Positions 15,499 through 24,126 of a stretch of 46,705 nucleotides of DNA are shown here, in pieces. The stretch is from Paracoccaceae bacterium (GTDB lineage Bacteria; Pseudomonadota; Alphaproteobacteria; Rhodobacterales; Rhodobacteraceae): assembly GCA_007692585.1 (NCBI GenBank), contig REBU01000040.1, positions 1 to 46,705 on the forward strand, read 5' to 3'. Position 1 is the first letter of the stretch, and each line of letters begins with the position of its first letter. A program made the translations under genes and the position numbers. The notes beneath the pieces are model-generated. The model saw nothing but the letters and a program-made list of their open reading frames with translations, was not told the DNA's origin and did no database searches.

Positions 15499-15672
15499 TC
15501 AGACCGGGGGCTTGCCCCGCACGGCGCGCGCCACCATCGCGACCACGAACAGAACGAGGAAGACGATGAAAAGGATCTGCGCAATCGACGATGCGGTGCC
15601 TGCGATCCCAGTAAAGCCAAGCGCTGCGGCAATCAGTGCCACGATTAAAAAAGTCAAAGCCCATCCGAGCAT
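15499..15672 (-). CDS. DUF1328 small membrane protein
   Basis: This 57-residue protein consists almost entirely of two hydrophobic segments ([19 protein letters not shown] and [19 protein letters not shown]) and a short basic tail, the DUF1328/YtjA pattern. MLGW at 15672 is the start, since AAGGA stands 6 nt before it; an upstream ATG at 15687 lacks a site. Its function is unknown. The gene has an EcfG-like promoter upstream and leads the DUF2383 gene. Confidence 0.82.
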   Translation of the reverse strand: MLGWALTFLIVALIAAALGFTGIAGTASSIAQILFIVFLVLFVVAMVARAVRGKPPV

Positions 15673-15719
15673 TGTATTTCCTTTCATATAGAGAGTTGCA
15701 AAGCAACGATTGTCGTTCC

Positions 15720-15744
15720 AACGGATAATTCAGGGAAAGGTTCC
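15720..15744 (-). promoter_or_regulatory. EcfG-like stress promoter of the DUF1328-DUF2383 genes
   Basis: On the reverse strand it reads GGAAC-N16-CGTT, matching the alphaproteobacterial general-stress sigma (EcfG) consensus exactly. The -10-like CGTT lies 48 nt before the start codon at 15672. Whether the organism has EcfG, NepR and PhyR cannot be seen here. Confidence 0.6.
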
Positions 15745-15883
15745 CTCGCGGCCAAAGGTCATTTTCCTTGCGCGTGGTTCCATATCGTCTCCCTATATAA
15801 GGGCGCGTCTCCGCGGAATATGAAGCGCAATCGTCTTTAGGTTCGCCATGTGCCGCTTTTTCATCCCGGCATTAAATTATTTT

Positions 15884-15908
15884 GGAACTTCTGAACATGT
15901 CGCTGGTT
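15884..15908 (+). promoter_or_regulatory. EcfG-like stress promoter of the PRC-barrel gene
   Basis: Reads GGAAC-N16-GGTT, one base off CGTT, and lies 44 nt before the start codon at 15953. It diverges from the matching element at 15720-15744. Confidence 0.5.
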
Positions 15909-15952
15909 TATGGTCAGAGCCTCACGAGGCCAGACACAAACAGGAGTTTACT

Positions 15953-16885
15953 ATGAAGAAGTTCATGCTTACGACTGCACTTGTCGCTGTGACATCCATG
16001 GGCGCGATTGCGCAGACCACCAATGGCGCGATGCAGACAGAGACAGCCGCAATGAGCGCAGACACTGTTCCAGCCTTTCTGGTCAGCAGCTTCACGGGCA
16101 AAGATCTCTACACGCTCGACACCGAAGCAACACGCGATCTGACCCAGACCCGTCAGGGCACCAACCAGACCATGGCCGATCAGGAGCGTATGCGCTGGGA
16201 AAGCAGTGATGTGTTTTCGGGAAGCCGGGACGCTTGGAACAACGTTGGCGGCATCGATGATATCGTGATGACGAAGGACGGCGAAGTTCGCGGCGTTCTG
16301 ATCGATGTGGGCGGTTTCCTGGGCTTCGGCGCTCGCACCGTGATGGTTGATATCGACGATCTGTATTTCGTGGCCGATGACAGCGAAGCTTCTGATCTGG
16401 ATGACTTCTTTGTTGTCGCAACGATGAGCCGCGAGCAGCTTGAAGCGCTCCCCGAATGGGACGAAGATCAATTGTCGATGGGGTTTGAATCGACCCGCAA
16501 CTTCGACAGCGCTGGTATGGGCACCGCGACTGAAGCGCCGATGCAAGACGGCACCGCCGAGCACGCCGAAGCCCGCACGGAAGTGCCTGCAGGCTACCAG
16601 GTGATGCCGGAAACGGAGCGCACTGCCGACCGGCTGATGGGCGCGGATGTGTATGGCCGCGAAGGCGATAACATCGCGACTGTCGATGATCTGGTGATTG
16701 GCGCAGACGGCGACATCACGCATACTGTGATGGATGTCGGCGGCTTCCTCGGCATCGGCAACCACACAATCGCACTGGAGATCGATGATGTCGATATCCT
16801 GTGGAACGACGAAGATGGCAATGTGCGTGTGCAAGTCACCATGACCCAAGAGGAAATGGAAAGCCTGCCCGAGTATGAAGGCTAA
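15953..16885 (+). CDS. Exported protein with two PRC-barrel domains
   Basis: This 310-residue protein begins with a signal peptide (MKKFMLTTALVAVTSMGAIA, cleavage likely after AIA). ATG at 15953 has CAGGAG 6 nt upstream; a longer frame from 15848 lacks such support and would spoil the signal peptide. Two PRC-barrel repeats occur around DIVMTKDGEVRGVLIDVGGFLG (mature middle) and DLVIGADGDITHTVMDVGGFLG (C-terminal part), with closely similar DVGGFLGxG cores, indicating internal duplication. The mature protein is strongly acidic. Function is unknown; related exported PRC-barrel proteins are common in alphaproteobacteria and often stress-induced. Confidence 0.8.
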   Translation: MKKFMLTTALVAVTSMGAIAQTTNGAMQTETAAMSADTVPAFLVSSFTGKDLYTLDTEATRDLTQTRQGTNQTMADQERMRWESSDVFSGSRDAWNNVGGIDDIVMTKDGEVRGVLIDVGGFLGFGARTVMVDIDDLYFVADDSEASDLDDFFVVATMSREQLEALPEWDEDQLSMGFESTRNFDSAGMGTATEAPMQDGTAEHAEARTEVPAGYQVMPETERTADRLMGADVYGREGDNIATVDDLVIGADGDITHTVMDVGGFLGIGNHTIALEIDDVDILWNDEDGNVRVQVTMTQEEMESLPEYEG

Positions 16886-16906
16886 TCCGCGTTTTTGGAT
16901 TAAACA

Positions 16907-16936
16907 GGGGCCTGCCTTTTGGCAGGCCCTTCGTTA
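16907..16936 (+). terminator. Terminator after the PRC-barrel gene
   Basis: The perfect 9-bp stem 16908-16916/16921-16929 with a TTTT loop is followed by TTCGTTATTT. It lies 22 nt after the stop codon. Confidence 0.8.
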
Positions 16937-17173
16937 TTTAAAAATGAAAACCCCCTGATCATTCAGAAATACGCAGACAGGGATTGAACGCTGAATTGTC
17001 ATCAAGTGACACAAAGTATTCTGAAATCAGGTCAAATGCAGATTCAAGTCCTGAAAATAAATAAACCAGAATATCATGGTTTTAAAAAAGCCGTAAAAAG
17101 GTGAACTTCAGAACAGCCAGCTTGTTCCGATAAAACCCGAGTAATCGGCATCACAATTGCGAGAAATATGGCG
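16937..17173. other. AT-rich gene-free interval between convergent genes
   Basis: About 240 bases, much richer in A/T than the rest of the window, between the PRC-barrel gene and the PAS gene, which converge. No plausible reading frame is present. An EcfG-like element on the reverse strand (17104-17128) points into it. Confidence 0.5.
17104..17128 (-). promoter_or_regulatory. Orphan EcfG-like promoter element
   Basis: Reverse strand reads GGAAC-N17-GTT, pointing leftward into a gene-free AT-rich interval that ends at the hairpin 16907-16929. It could start a small RNA or be chance. Confidence 0.3.
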
Positions 17174-17758
17174 TCAATAACGCCGATCATAGGGCTGGAT
17201 GATCCCAAGGACGGCCGGCGCGCTGTTTGATCCGATCTGCAGGCGCGCCATGCGGATGTCGCACATCATGTAGCTGCCCGGCGTCACGTCGATCAGGCTC
17301 ACCGCCTTTACATCCGCCGCAGACCCGATCCGGCAGTCCGCCAGCCCCAGCGAAATCCGGTCCTGATCGAAGCGGTTTTCGCCCATATGGCGCAGGTAAT
17401 GTATCCCGCTCGTATCCCCGAAACGACGCGGGAAAAGCTTGCGCAGCTTTTGGTTCTCTGCCGTGATCGCCCCGCTTTCCGGGTCTACCACCAAGGCTGC
17501 CACAGGCATGTCGTGAAAGATCGTCTCGAATTTCCGCCGCTCGGCATCCAGCGCTGCATTCGCTTCGCGCAGCTGTTCGACCTGCACCTCGATCTCGACC
17601 TGATGCGTCAGCAGATCCAGCGCCAGCTCGTCGATACTGACCTCATCGCGCTGCAACAACATGCTGAGCGAAGGCAATTTGCCACTCTGCAACATCTTCT
17701 CGATGCGGCGGCGCGCATGGTCCTGCTTGGTGTTGCTCTGCTCGCTCTCGCTGCTCAT
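17174..17758 (-). CDS. PAS-domain protein coupled to the CheB-CheR-PAS gene
   Basis: This 194-residue protein has a charged N-terminal helix region and a coiled-coil-like stretch (about residues 40-80, HQVEIEVQVEQLREANAALDAER), followed by one PAS domain (FETIFHDMPVAALVVDPESG onwards) that ends the protein. It has no kinase, cyclase or DNA-binding domain. Its start codon overlaps the stop codon of the CheB-CheR gene as ATGA, so the two are translationally coupled and probably act together. The role may be as a sensor or adaptor for the large protein. Confidence 0.7.
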   Translation of the reverse strand: MSSESEQSNTKQDHARRRIEKMLQSGKLPSLSMLLQRDEVSIDELALDLLTHQVEIEVQVEQLREANAALDAERRKFETIFHDMPVAALVVDPESGAITAENQKLRKLFPRRFGDTSGIHYLRHMGENRFDQDRISLGLADCRIGSAADVKAVSLIDVTPGSYMMCDIRMARLQIGSNSAPAVLGIIQPYDRRY

Positions 17759-20691
17759 TCCGCGACTTCTTCATGCACAGGGTAATCAAGGTTGGAAATG
17801 TCGAGATGCGTTATCACACAACCACCATCACGCAAGGCAGAAGCATGCATCAGGAACCAGCGTTCATGTGTGGGCGAATGACAGGGATAGATCAAGGAAA
17901 ACTCGTCACGCGCCCCAGAAAGGAGTGATTTCAGCCCCTCAAGCGCCCGACGCGCCGTGCTGTCTTGGCGCGCGGACCCTTCCAGCGCCTGCAGGTAATC
18001 GATATCCTGCCCGTCTGACAGCCGGTGCGTGCCGCCATTCTCGCGCGAGAAGCGCCGCCAGGCCTCATTGACCAGCACGATCTGGCCCGCAGCATCCAGC
18101 ACGGCCAGATTTTGCGGCGCCGCGTCGATCACCGATTGCAGATAGCGCATCGCCTGAACGCTGGACACATCAATGAAGGACAGCACCATGCGCGACTCCT
18201 CCGAGGAGCGCCCGACAAAGGGCTGGATGGTCACCAGCCAGCTGCGCTTCTCGCGGTCACGCACCTCATATTGCTGCGTCTTGCTCTGGGTTTCGGCATC
18301 GGCGATCCGTGCTTCCAGATCGAAGCCAACCAGCGTGTGGGTGATATCCAACAGCGGGCGGCCAATATCCTGATCGCGCAGGCGGAAGATCTCGGTGGCC
18401 TGGGCCGAAAACCGGGTGATCCGCCCGTAGCCGTCCAGAAAGATCAGCGGAATGCGCGCCGCACGCGACAACCCTTCGAGATCGGCATAGGCTTCATTGA
18501 GCTGCATGATCTTTTCCTGCAACTCGGCATTGACCGTATGCAGCTCTTCATTGACCGATTGCAGTTCTTCGTTGGTGCTTTGCAATTCTTCGTTGCTGGC
18601 CATCAATTCTTCATTGCTGGCCTGCAATTCTTCATTGGCGCTGCCCAGCTCCTCGATCGTGGCCTTGAGCGTGTCGCGGACCTGACCCAGCTCGGCCTCC
18701 AGCTCGACGGCGCGGCGGGCGGTCAGCGAGGCGAGATCCTGTGCGCCTTCAACCCGCTCTGCCACAGGATGCGGCCCGCGCAGATGCTCGAAACTGATCA
18801 CCAGTTGCGCGGCAGTCTCATGCCCTGGCAACACGACAGGCCGGATCTCGATGCGCACGGGCAGATCAAGCCCAGTGTCATCGCCCGGCCCGTCCGGCTG
18901 CATGATCACCGATTTGGTCTGCGTCCGGTCGCGCAGCGCGGCAAAGATCAGGGTCGAGACGACAGCCGCGATCCGCTCGGGCAGCAGCGTCACCAGATCG
19001 AGCGTCGCGTCACCGGGCTGCAGACGCAGGAAGGGCGTGACATCGCCGTAGACATGACGAATTTCACGCTGCGCATCGATCACCACCGAAGGCGGCACGA
19101 AAGCCTTGATCAGACAGTTGGTCGACGCCGCCAGCGCGTCGGTCGCATCGGTCACGGGGCTTGCGGTAGCAGACCGTCTGCGCGGATCACGCCGGGCCGC
19201 GATTGTGCCTGCCGAGAGCAGGAAATCTTCCGCGGACAGATGGCGCAACTCGCCGCGCAGCCGGAAAATCTTGCTACGCGCGGACACGGTGTCAAGCAGC
19301 CCTGCCAGCTTGCCCGGCGCTTCCGATCCGCCCATGAACATCGCGCCGCCCGCATTCAGCCCGAACAGCATCCGGCGCAGCGCGCGTTCCTGCGGGGCGG
19401 GCCGCAGATAGATGATCATGTTGCGACAGACCACCAGATCGAGCTTCAGAAATGGCGGATCGCTGAGCACATCATGGCGCGAAAACACGATGGCGCGGCG
19501 CAGCCGGGGCACGATCTGATAGCTGTCATCGTCGATGCGCGTGAAATACCGCTCGCGCAGCTCTTGCGGCATGTTCTGCAACAGCCGCGCCGGATAGATG
19601 CCGCTGGAGGCGACGGCCAGATAACTCGGCTCGATATCAGTGGCGAAAATCTTGACCGCCAGATCGAGCTCCAGCAGCCGCATCGCCTCGAAGACAAGGA
19701 TCGCCAGCGAATAGGCTTCCTGCCCGGTCGAGCAGGCCACCGACCAGATGCGATATGTCCTCGACGGATCCTCTGCCCGCTTTAGCAGATCAGGCCGGAT
19801 CACCGTCTCGGCCAATTCGTCGAAAGCGTCCTTGTCGCGGAAAAAGGACGTGACCGGGATCATCATCTCGCTGCGCAGGCGGTCCGTCTCCTGCCCCTCG
19901 CTGCGCAAAAGGCGCATATAGCTGCGCACATCCCTGGTGCCCGTCGCCAGCATCCGCCGTTCCAGCCGGCGCACCAGCGTATGCGGCTTGTAATTGGCCA
20001 GCTCAATATCGATCAGCCTGCCGATCTCCTCCAGCATATCCTCGATGGGGGTTTCGACTTCCGCATCGATGGTGATCAGACGCGGCGCGCGGTTTTCCTC
20101 GATGATCTTCTCGATGAAGCCCGCCAGCGCCTCGGGCGTGCCTGTTTCATGGGCCAGCCCCGTGGCCATGGCATTCAGCGGCATCCCGTCGAAACTGGCA
20201 CTGGTGGGCGATTGCACCAGCGCCCAGCCCCCGGCCTCGACAATGCTGCTGAGCCCCTCCGACCCATCCGATCCGGTGCCCGACAACACCACGGCAATCG
20301 CGCGTTGGCAGGCTGCATCGGCCATGGAATGGAAGAACGTGTTGATGGGAAAGGTCATGCCCACAGCCGGGCGCGGATCGAGATGCAGCCGATGATCGCA
20401 CAGCCGCATCGTGACGCCCGAGGGGATCACATAGACACAGCCTGCGGCCAGCCGGTCACCCTCCGCCGCGACCTTGACCCGCATCGTGGTGTTGCGCGCC
20501 AGCAGACTGTCCATCATCGTCTTGTGATTGGGCGCAAGATGCTGGATGACCACATAGGCCGCGTTCAGCCCCGGATCGATCGCCGAGAAGAACTCATGCA
20601 GTGCCTGCAAGCCACCGGCTGATGCCCCGATCGCCACAACCGTCTCGACGGCATGGGCGCTGTCATGGGCAAGGGGATCAGTGTCGGACAT
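17755..20691 (-). CDS. CheB-CheR-PAS multidomain signalling protein
   Basis: This 978-residue cytoplasmic protein has a CheB methylesterase domain (about 15-200; VAIGASAGG with Ser24, VIQHLAPNH with His51, LSGTGSDG), a CheR methyltransferase N-terminal and SAM-binding part (about 215-480; [15 protein letters not shown]), a long coiled coil (about 650-740) built of 7-residue repeats of the NEELQSS type, and two PAS domains (about 740-960). No receiver and no kinase domain are present, unlike kinase-bearing relatives. The start MSDTDPL at 20691 is preferred over a TTG at 20748. Fusions of this type occur in stress and light signalling near HWE kinases; the methylated target is unknown. Confidence 0.88.
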   Translation of the reverse strand: MSDTDPLAHDSAHAVETVVAIGASAGGLQALHEFFSAIDPGLNAAYVVIQHLAPNHKTMMDSLLARNTTMRVKVAAEGDRLAAGCVYVIPSGVTMRLCDHRLHLDPRPAVGMTFPINTFFHSMADAACQRAIAVVLSGTGSDGSEGLSSIVEAGGWALVQSPTSASFDGMPLNAMATGLAHETGTPEALAGFIEKIIEENRAPRLITIDAEVETPIEDMLEEIGRLIDIELANYKPHTLVRRLERRMLATGTRDVRSYMRLLRSEGQETDRLRSEMMIPVTSFFRDKDAFDELAETVIRPDLLKRAEDPSRTYRIWSVACSTGQEAYSLAILVFEAMRLLELDLAVKIFATDIEPSYLAVASSGIYPARLLQNMPQELRERYFTRIDDDSYQIVPRLRRAIVFSRHDVLSDPPFLKLDLVVCRNMIIYLRPAPQERALRRMLFGLNAGGAMFMGGSEAPGKLAGLLDTVSARSKIFRLRGELRHLSAEDFLLSAGTIAARRDPRRRSATASPVTDATDALAASTNCLIKAFVPPSVVIDAQREIRHVYGDVTPFLRLQPGDATLDLVTLLPERIAAVVSTLIFAALRDRTQTKSVIMQPDGPGDDTGLDLPVRIEIRPVVLPGHETAAQLVISFEHLRGPHPVAERVEGAQDLASLTARRAVELEAELGQVRDTLKATIEELGSANEELQASNEELMASNEELQSTNEELQSVNEELHTVNAELQEKIMQLNEAYADLEGLSRAARIPLIFLDGYGRITRFSAQATEIFRLRDQDIGRPLLDITHTLVGFDLEARIADAETQSKTQQYEVRDREKRSWLVTIQPFVGRSSEESRMVLSFIDVSSVQAMRYLQSVIDAAPQNLAVLDAAGQIVLVNEAWRRFSRENGGTHRLSDGQDIDYLQALEGSARQDSTARRALEGLKSLLSGARDEFSLIYPCHSPTHERWFLMHASALRDGGCVITHLDISNLDYPVHEEVAE
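18523..18669 (-). repeat. Seven 21-base imperfect tandem repeats encoding the coiled coil
   Basis: Units of 21 bases begin at 18523, 18544, 18565, 18586, 18607, 18628 and 18649, encoding NEELQSS-like heptads of the CheB-CheR-PAS coiled coil. Such exact heptad repeats can change copy number by slippage, altering the coiled-coil length in frame. Confidence 0.75.
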
Positions 20692-20746
20692 GCGCACCAG
20701 ACCAAGCAACAAGATCCGCACAATAGTCCAGCCCCCGCGCGTTTTC

Positions 20747-20783
20747 AACCTGCCTGTTATTTGCGCAACACCCCCGGCAGGTT
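20747..20783. terminator. Hairpin between CIA30-family and CheB-CheR genes
   Basis: The arms 20747-20754 and 20776-20783 form an 8-bp GC-rich stem. It lies between the CIA30-family stop codon and the CheB-CheR gene start, without a T-tract. It may end the leftward transcript coming from dxs. Confidence 0.4.
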
Positions 20784-20798
20784 TCCTGCGCAGGATCC

Positions 20799-21311
20799 TC
20801 AGACGCGCAGGAATTCCAGCCGGGCCAGATGCAGATCAACCACCATCACCTGCCCGATAGCGACCAGCCCCAGACGGGTCAGCCGGGACGGATCGAAGGC
20901 AAGCGCAGTCCGGTGCGGGGTGAATTGCGAGAATGGCAGCGTAATCTCCTGCCACTCGGGAAATGCGTGAAATGTCGCGCGCCAGGACTGCCAGACGGCT
21001 GTCATATCCGCACTGCGCAGATGCAGGTTATAGTCGGCATCATTGCCCCGCACGGTCAGGCGCAGGGCATTGAACCGCGTCGCATCAAGCATCTGACCAC
21101 GTGGCGCCAGCGGCAAGGCCATCTGCACGAAACCGCCGTTATTTTCCAGACTGACCGTGCCGCTCAGATGCAGCGCGTCAGCGGTCCGACGCAACTGCCC
21201 CGAGCTGACCCCGCCCATCACAGTGTCACTGACACAGCGCCACTCGGCCCCCGTCGCGGCCCGCAAATCCGCGCCGCGTCCATCTTCAAGGATCCCGTCG
21301 TCAAGGATCAC
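20799..21311 (-). CDS. CIA30-family (complex I intermediate-associated) protein
   Basis: This 170-residue protein has the CIA30/NDUFAF1 beta-sandwich signature: WRCVSDTVMGGVSSGQ near the start, then SLENNGGFVQM and the C-terminal LGLVAIGQVMVVDLHLARLEF. CIA30 proteins take part in complex I assembly in mitochondria; bacterial members are mostly uncharacterised. Start choice: a GTG at 21311 lies 11 nt after the stop of the upstream gene; a longer frame from 21392 overlaps that gene by 71 nt and adds a poorly conserved basic tail. The gene follows the helix-hairpin-helix protein gene and may share its transcript. Confidence 0.72.
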   Translation of the reverse strand: MILDDGILEDGRGADLRAATGAEWRCVSDTVMGGVSSGQLRRTADALHLSGTVSLENNGGFVQMALPLAPRGQMLDATRFNALRLTVRGNDADYNLHLRSADMTAVWQSWRATFHAFPEWQEITLPFSQFTPHRTALAFDPSRLTRLGLVAIGQVMVVDLHLARLEFLRV

Positions 21312-21321
21312 AGCGTCAAGA

Positions 21322-21903
21322 TCACGCTGGTGGCTTGGCAGGACTGGCCTCGGCCAGGGTCTTGGCCTGTGCGATCCAGCCATCTCGTTCAATCCGGCCC
21401 TTGAAGTTCAGCGATCCATCGACCCAGGCCACTTCCGCATCGCTCCAGCGCGCGATCTGCCAGAAGTGATAGACGCCCATCTCATTGAGCTTGGTCTCCA
21501 GCACCGGCCCGACCCCGCTGATCGCCTTCAGGTCATCAGCTGCGCCCACCGGAGCGCTCAGCATCGTGGGCTTGGTGCCCTCCTCGACCGCTGTCGCTGC
21601 AGGCTCGACAACAGGCGCGCTCGTCATCGCAGCCGTCGGGGCAGCCACCGCAGCAGGCGTTGCGAGCGCGGAAGTCGCAGGAGCAAGCGTCACATCAGCT
21701 TGCGTTTTCGCAGGCGGTGCTGGGCGCTCCGCGATGGTGAAGACCAGACCGACCAACAGCGTGACCACCCCGGCGATGGCCACGGAGCCATTGCCTTCGA
21801 TCCCGACCAGCAGGAAGGACACAGCCCCCCCGACAAGCCCTGCGGCGCAGGCAATGGCCCAGCCATAGAGCGGTGGCGCGTTCTTCATTTCTGCAGTAGC
21901 CAT
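21322..21903 (-). CDS. Membrane-anchored helix-hairpin-helix (NuoE/L21-tail-like) protein
   Basis: This 193-residue protein has two hydrophobic segments at about residues 10-60, then an Ala/Pro/Thr-rich linker of about 70 residues, and a C-terminal domain with DDLKAISGVGPVLETKLNEMGV, HFWQIARWSDAEVAWVD and FKGRIERDGWIAQAKTLAE. This domain resembles the helix-hairpin-helix extension found at the C-termini of Rhodobacteraceae NuoE and ribosomal protein L21. The ATG at 21903 (AGGAG 9 nt before) is preferred over 21933. It follows dxs by 44 nt and precedes the CIA30-family gene. Function is unknown. Confidence 0.65.
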   Translation of the reverse strand: MATAEMKNAPPLYGWAIACAAGLVGGAVSFLLVGIEGNGSVAIAGVVTLLVGLVFTIAERPAPPAKTQADVTLAPATSALATPAAVAAPTAAMTSAPVVEPAATAVEEGTKPTMLSAPVGAADDLKAISGVGPVLETKLNEMGVYHFWQIARWSDAEVAWVDGSLNFKGRIERDGWIAQAKTLAEASPAKPPA

Positions 21904-21947
21904 AGTGGTCATCTCCTGTTGCGGTGACATCAACTCAGGTCTTCATA

Positions 21948-23864
21948 TTACATCACTTTAGCGCGTTTTTCCTGTGTGGGAAGGGTTTCGATCCCCAGCG
22001 CCTGAAGCGCGCGTTCAGCGATATCACGCGCGGTCAGCTGCGCATCGGCATACATCTGGTCTGGGCTGGCCTGCTCGATGAACCGGTCAGGCAGGGTCAT
22101 GGTGCGCACGGCCAGCCGCCGCTCCAGCAGGCCCGCATTGGCCATGTAATGCAGCACATGCGCGCCGAAACCGCCCTCGGCGCCTTGCTCGATGGTGATC
22201 AGCGCCTCGTGATGGCGCGCCAGCTGGCCGATCAGATCCGTGTCGAGCGGTTTGGCGAAACGCGCATCGGCGATGGTGCAGGTCACGCCGCGCGCCTCCA
22301 ACGCCTCGGCGGCAAGCATCACCTCGGGCAGATGCGCGCCGAAGGACAGGAGCGCCACCATCGCGCCCTCGCGCAGCACCCGGCCCTTGCCGATCTCCAG
22401 CACCTGCCCGCGCTCGGGCAATTCCACCCCGGACCCTTCGCCGCGCGGATAGCGGAATGCAATGGGGCCTGCGTCATGGGCGGCAGCTGTCGCGACCATA
22501 TGGACCAGCTCGGCTTCATCGCCCGCAGCCATGACAACCATGCCGGGCAGGTTCGCCAGATAGGCCACATCGAAACTGCCCGCATGGGTGGCCCCATCCG
22601 CGCCGACCAGCCCCGCACGGTCGATGGCGAAGCGCACGGGCAGCCCTTGCAGCGCCACATCATGCACGATCTGGTCATAGCCGCGCTGCAGGAATGTCGA
22701 ATAGATCGCGCAGAAGGGCTTGAGGCCACTGGCCGCCATGCCCGCCGCGAAAGTGACCGCATGCTGCTCAGCGATGCCCACGTCAAAAACCCGGCGCGGG
22801 AAGCGTTTGCCCATGATATCGACGCCCGTCCCGCCCGGCATGGCCGCCGAGACCGCGACGATCAGCGGATCGCGGGCGGCCTCATCGGTCAGGGCGCGGC
22901 CAAAAACCGATGTGTAGCTCGGTGAATTCGGCTTGGATTTCGCCTGCGCGCCCGAAGCCACATCGAATTTCGCGACCCCGTGATAGCAGCACTCAGACGC
23001 CTCGGCGGGCGCATAGCCCTTGCCCTTTATGGTGCGCATATGGATCAATACCGGCCCTTCGGCACGGTCGCGCGCGATGCGCAGCGTCGCCAGCAGGTCA
23101 GGCATGGAATGGCCATCGATGGGGCCGATATAGGTGAAGCCCAGATGCTCGAACATCGTCGCATCCGGCGGGCCGCCACAGGCGCGGGTCCGCGCCGCAA
23201 GGGCCTGTTCGCGCAAGGAATGCGGCAGCGCCGAGATGAAGCCCTGCGCAACTTCCGAGAGGGTGGCATGGGGCGCGTTCAGCCGGTTGAGATAGCTGTT
23301 CATCGCCCCCACAGGCGGCGCGATGGACATGTCATTGTCGTTCAGGATCACAAAGAGCCTGCGCCCTTCGGCGCCCGCGTTGTTGAGCGCCTCATAGGCC
23401 ATGCCAGCGGTGATGGACCCGTCCCCGATGACCGCAATCGCGTCACCCGTAGGCTGGCCCATATCGCGCCCGATCGTGAAGCCGAGGGCGGCGGAAATGC
23501 TGGTGGAGCTATGCGCCGCGCCAAACGGATCAAAGACGGATTCGCTGCGCTTGGTGAAGCCTGACAGCCCGTCTTTCTGGCGCAATGTGCCCATCCGGTC
23601 GCGACGTCCGGTCAGGATCTTGTGGGGGTAGCATTGATGCGACACGTCCCAGATCAATTTGTCGAAGGGGGTGCGAAACACGGCGTGCAGCGCGACAGTC
23701 AGTTCGACGACGCCCAACGAAGAGCCCAGATGCCCGCCGGTGCGGCTGACCGTCTCGATGGTCTCGGCGCGCAGTTCATGGGCGAGCGCTTCCAGCTCAA
23801 GATCGTCGAGATCGCGCAGATCCGCAGGACAGGCGACGCGGTCGAGATGTGGTGTCTGTGTCAT
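21948..23864 (-). CDS. dxs: 1-deoxy-D-xylulose-5-phosphate synthase
   Basis: This 638-residue thiamine-diphosphate enzyme condenses pyruvate and glyceraldehyde 3-phosphate, the first step of the MEP isoprenoid pathway. Family signs are the [14 protein letters not shown] stretch (about residue 75), the thiamine-diphosphate motif [18 protein letters not shown]...[18 protein letters not shown], a central [12 protein letters not shown] stretch (catalytic glutamate), and [19 protein letters not shown]. The length matches the family. AAGGGAA precedes the ATG. It sits directly downstream of pufX, a place known for a dxs copy in Rhodobacter-type clusters, and would supply precursors for carotenoids and the bacteriochlorophyll tail. 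Confidence 0.95.
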   Translation of the reverse strand: MTQTPHLDRVACPADLRDLDDLELEALAHELRAETIETVSRTGGHLGSSLGVVELTVALHAVFRTPFDKLIWDVSHQCYPHKILTGRRDRMGTLRQKDGLSGFTKRSESVFDPFGAAHSSTSISAALGFTIGRDMGQPTGDAIAVIGDGSITAGMAYEALNNAGAEGRRLFVILNDNDMSIAPPVGAMNSYLNRLNAPHATLSEVAQGFISALPHSLREQALAARTRACGGPPDATMFEHLGFTYIGPIDGHSMPDLLATLRIARDRAEGPVLIHMRTIKGKGYAPAEASECCYHGVAKFDVASGAQAKSKPNSPSYTSVFGRALTDEAARDPLIVAVSAAMPGGTGVDIMGKRFPRRVFDVGIAEQHAVTFAAGMAASGLKPFCAIYSTFLQRGYDQIVHDVALQGLPVRFAIDRAGLVGADGATHAGSFDVAYLANLPGMVVMAAGDEAELVHMVATAAAHDAGPIAFRYPRGEGSGVELPERGQVLEIGKGRVLREGAMVALLSFGAHLPEVMLAAEALEARGVTCTIADARFAKPLDTDLIGQLARHHEALITIEQGAEGGFGAHVLHYMANAGLLERRLAVRTMTLPDRFIEQASPDQMYADAQLTARDIAERALQALGIETLPTQEKRAKVM

Positions 23865-23895
23865 GGCGTTCCCTTCTCCGTGTTTTTTTATGAAA

Positions 23896-23920
23896 GCTTT
23901 TTTCGTTGAACGAAAAAAGC
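23896..23920. repeat. Perfect 25-base palindrome upstream of dxs
   Basis: The arms GCTTTTTTCGTT and AACGAAAAAAGC flank a single G; as RNA it gives a 10-bp stem with a TTGAA loop. On the forward strand the left arm starts with a T-run, and on the reverse strand it lies 32 nt before the dxs start codon. It may be a terminator for puf, an attenuator of dxs, or an mRNA stabiliser. Two more TTTTTCA/TGAAAAA inverted repeats follow at 23942-23960. Confidence 0.55.
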
Positions 23921-23982
23921 CGAGTCATCCATTGCCTGCCTTTTTTCACTGATTGAAAAACGGTTTCAGAATGAAAAAGGGC

Positions 23983-24121
23983 GCCGTGGGGTTGCCCCGC
24001 ACGGCACCAGTTCCCTGTTGCCAACAGGAAAGGGAACCGGGCGTCACAAGCCCGTGCCCGAACCGGCTATATGGTTCGAACCCTTGTGGGGGCAGGCGCA
24101 CGGCTTGCGCCCGCCTGCCCC
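23983..24121 (-). terminator. Cluster of hairpins downstream of pufX
   Basis: Three strong structures follow the pufX stop codon on the reverse strand: 24089-24098/24112-24121 (10-bp stem with extended loop pairing), 24010-24015/24032-24037 with an inner stem, and an imperfect stem 23983-24005. This corresponds to the 3' untranslated region of the puf operon. Such hairpins protect the 3' end of pufLMX mRNA in Rhodobacter, and a small RNA (PcrX) comes from this site in R. sphaeroides; whether one is made here is unknown. Confidence 0.55.
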
Positions 24122-24126
24122 GATCC

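Noticed and set aside
18523-18669. Evenly spaced repeats that could resemble a CRISPR array
   Set aside because: They are 21-base units without spacers and are in frame within the coiled coil of a clear protein.
18025-19785. 586-codon open frame on the forward strand
   Set aside because: Antisense to the CheB-CheR-PAS gene, whose catalytic motifs are intact on the other strand.
24055-24125. tRNA-like GGTTCGAACCC near the pufX 3' end
   Set aside because: The T-arm-like word occurs, but no acceptor, D-arm or anticodon arm of a tRNA can be folded around it; the stems there fit a puf 3' hairpin cluster instead.
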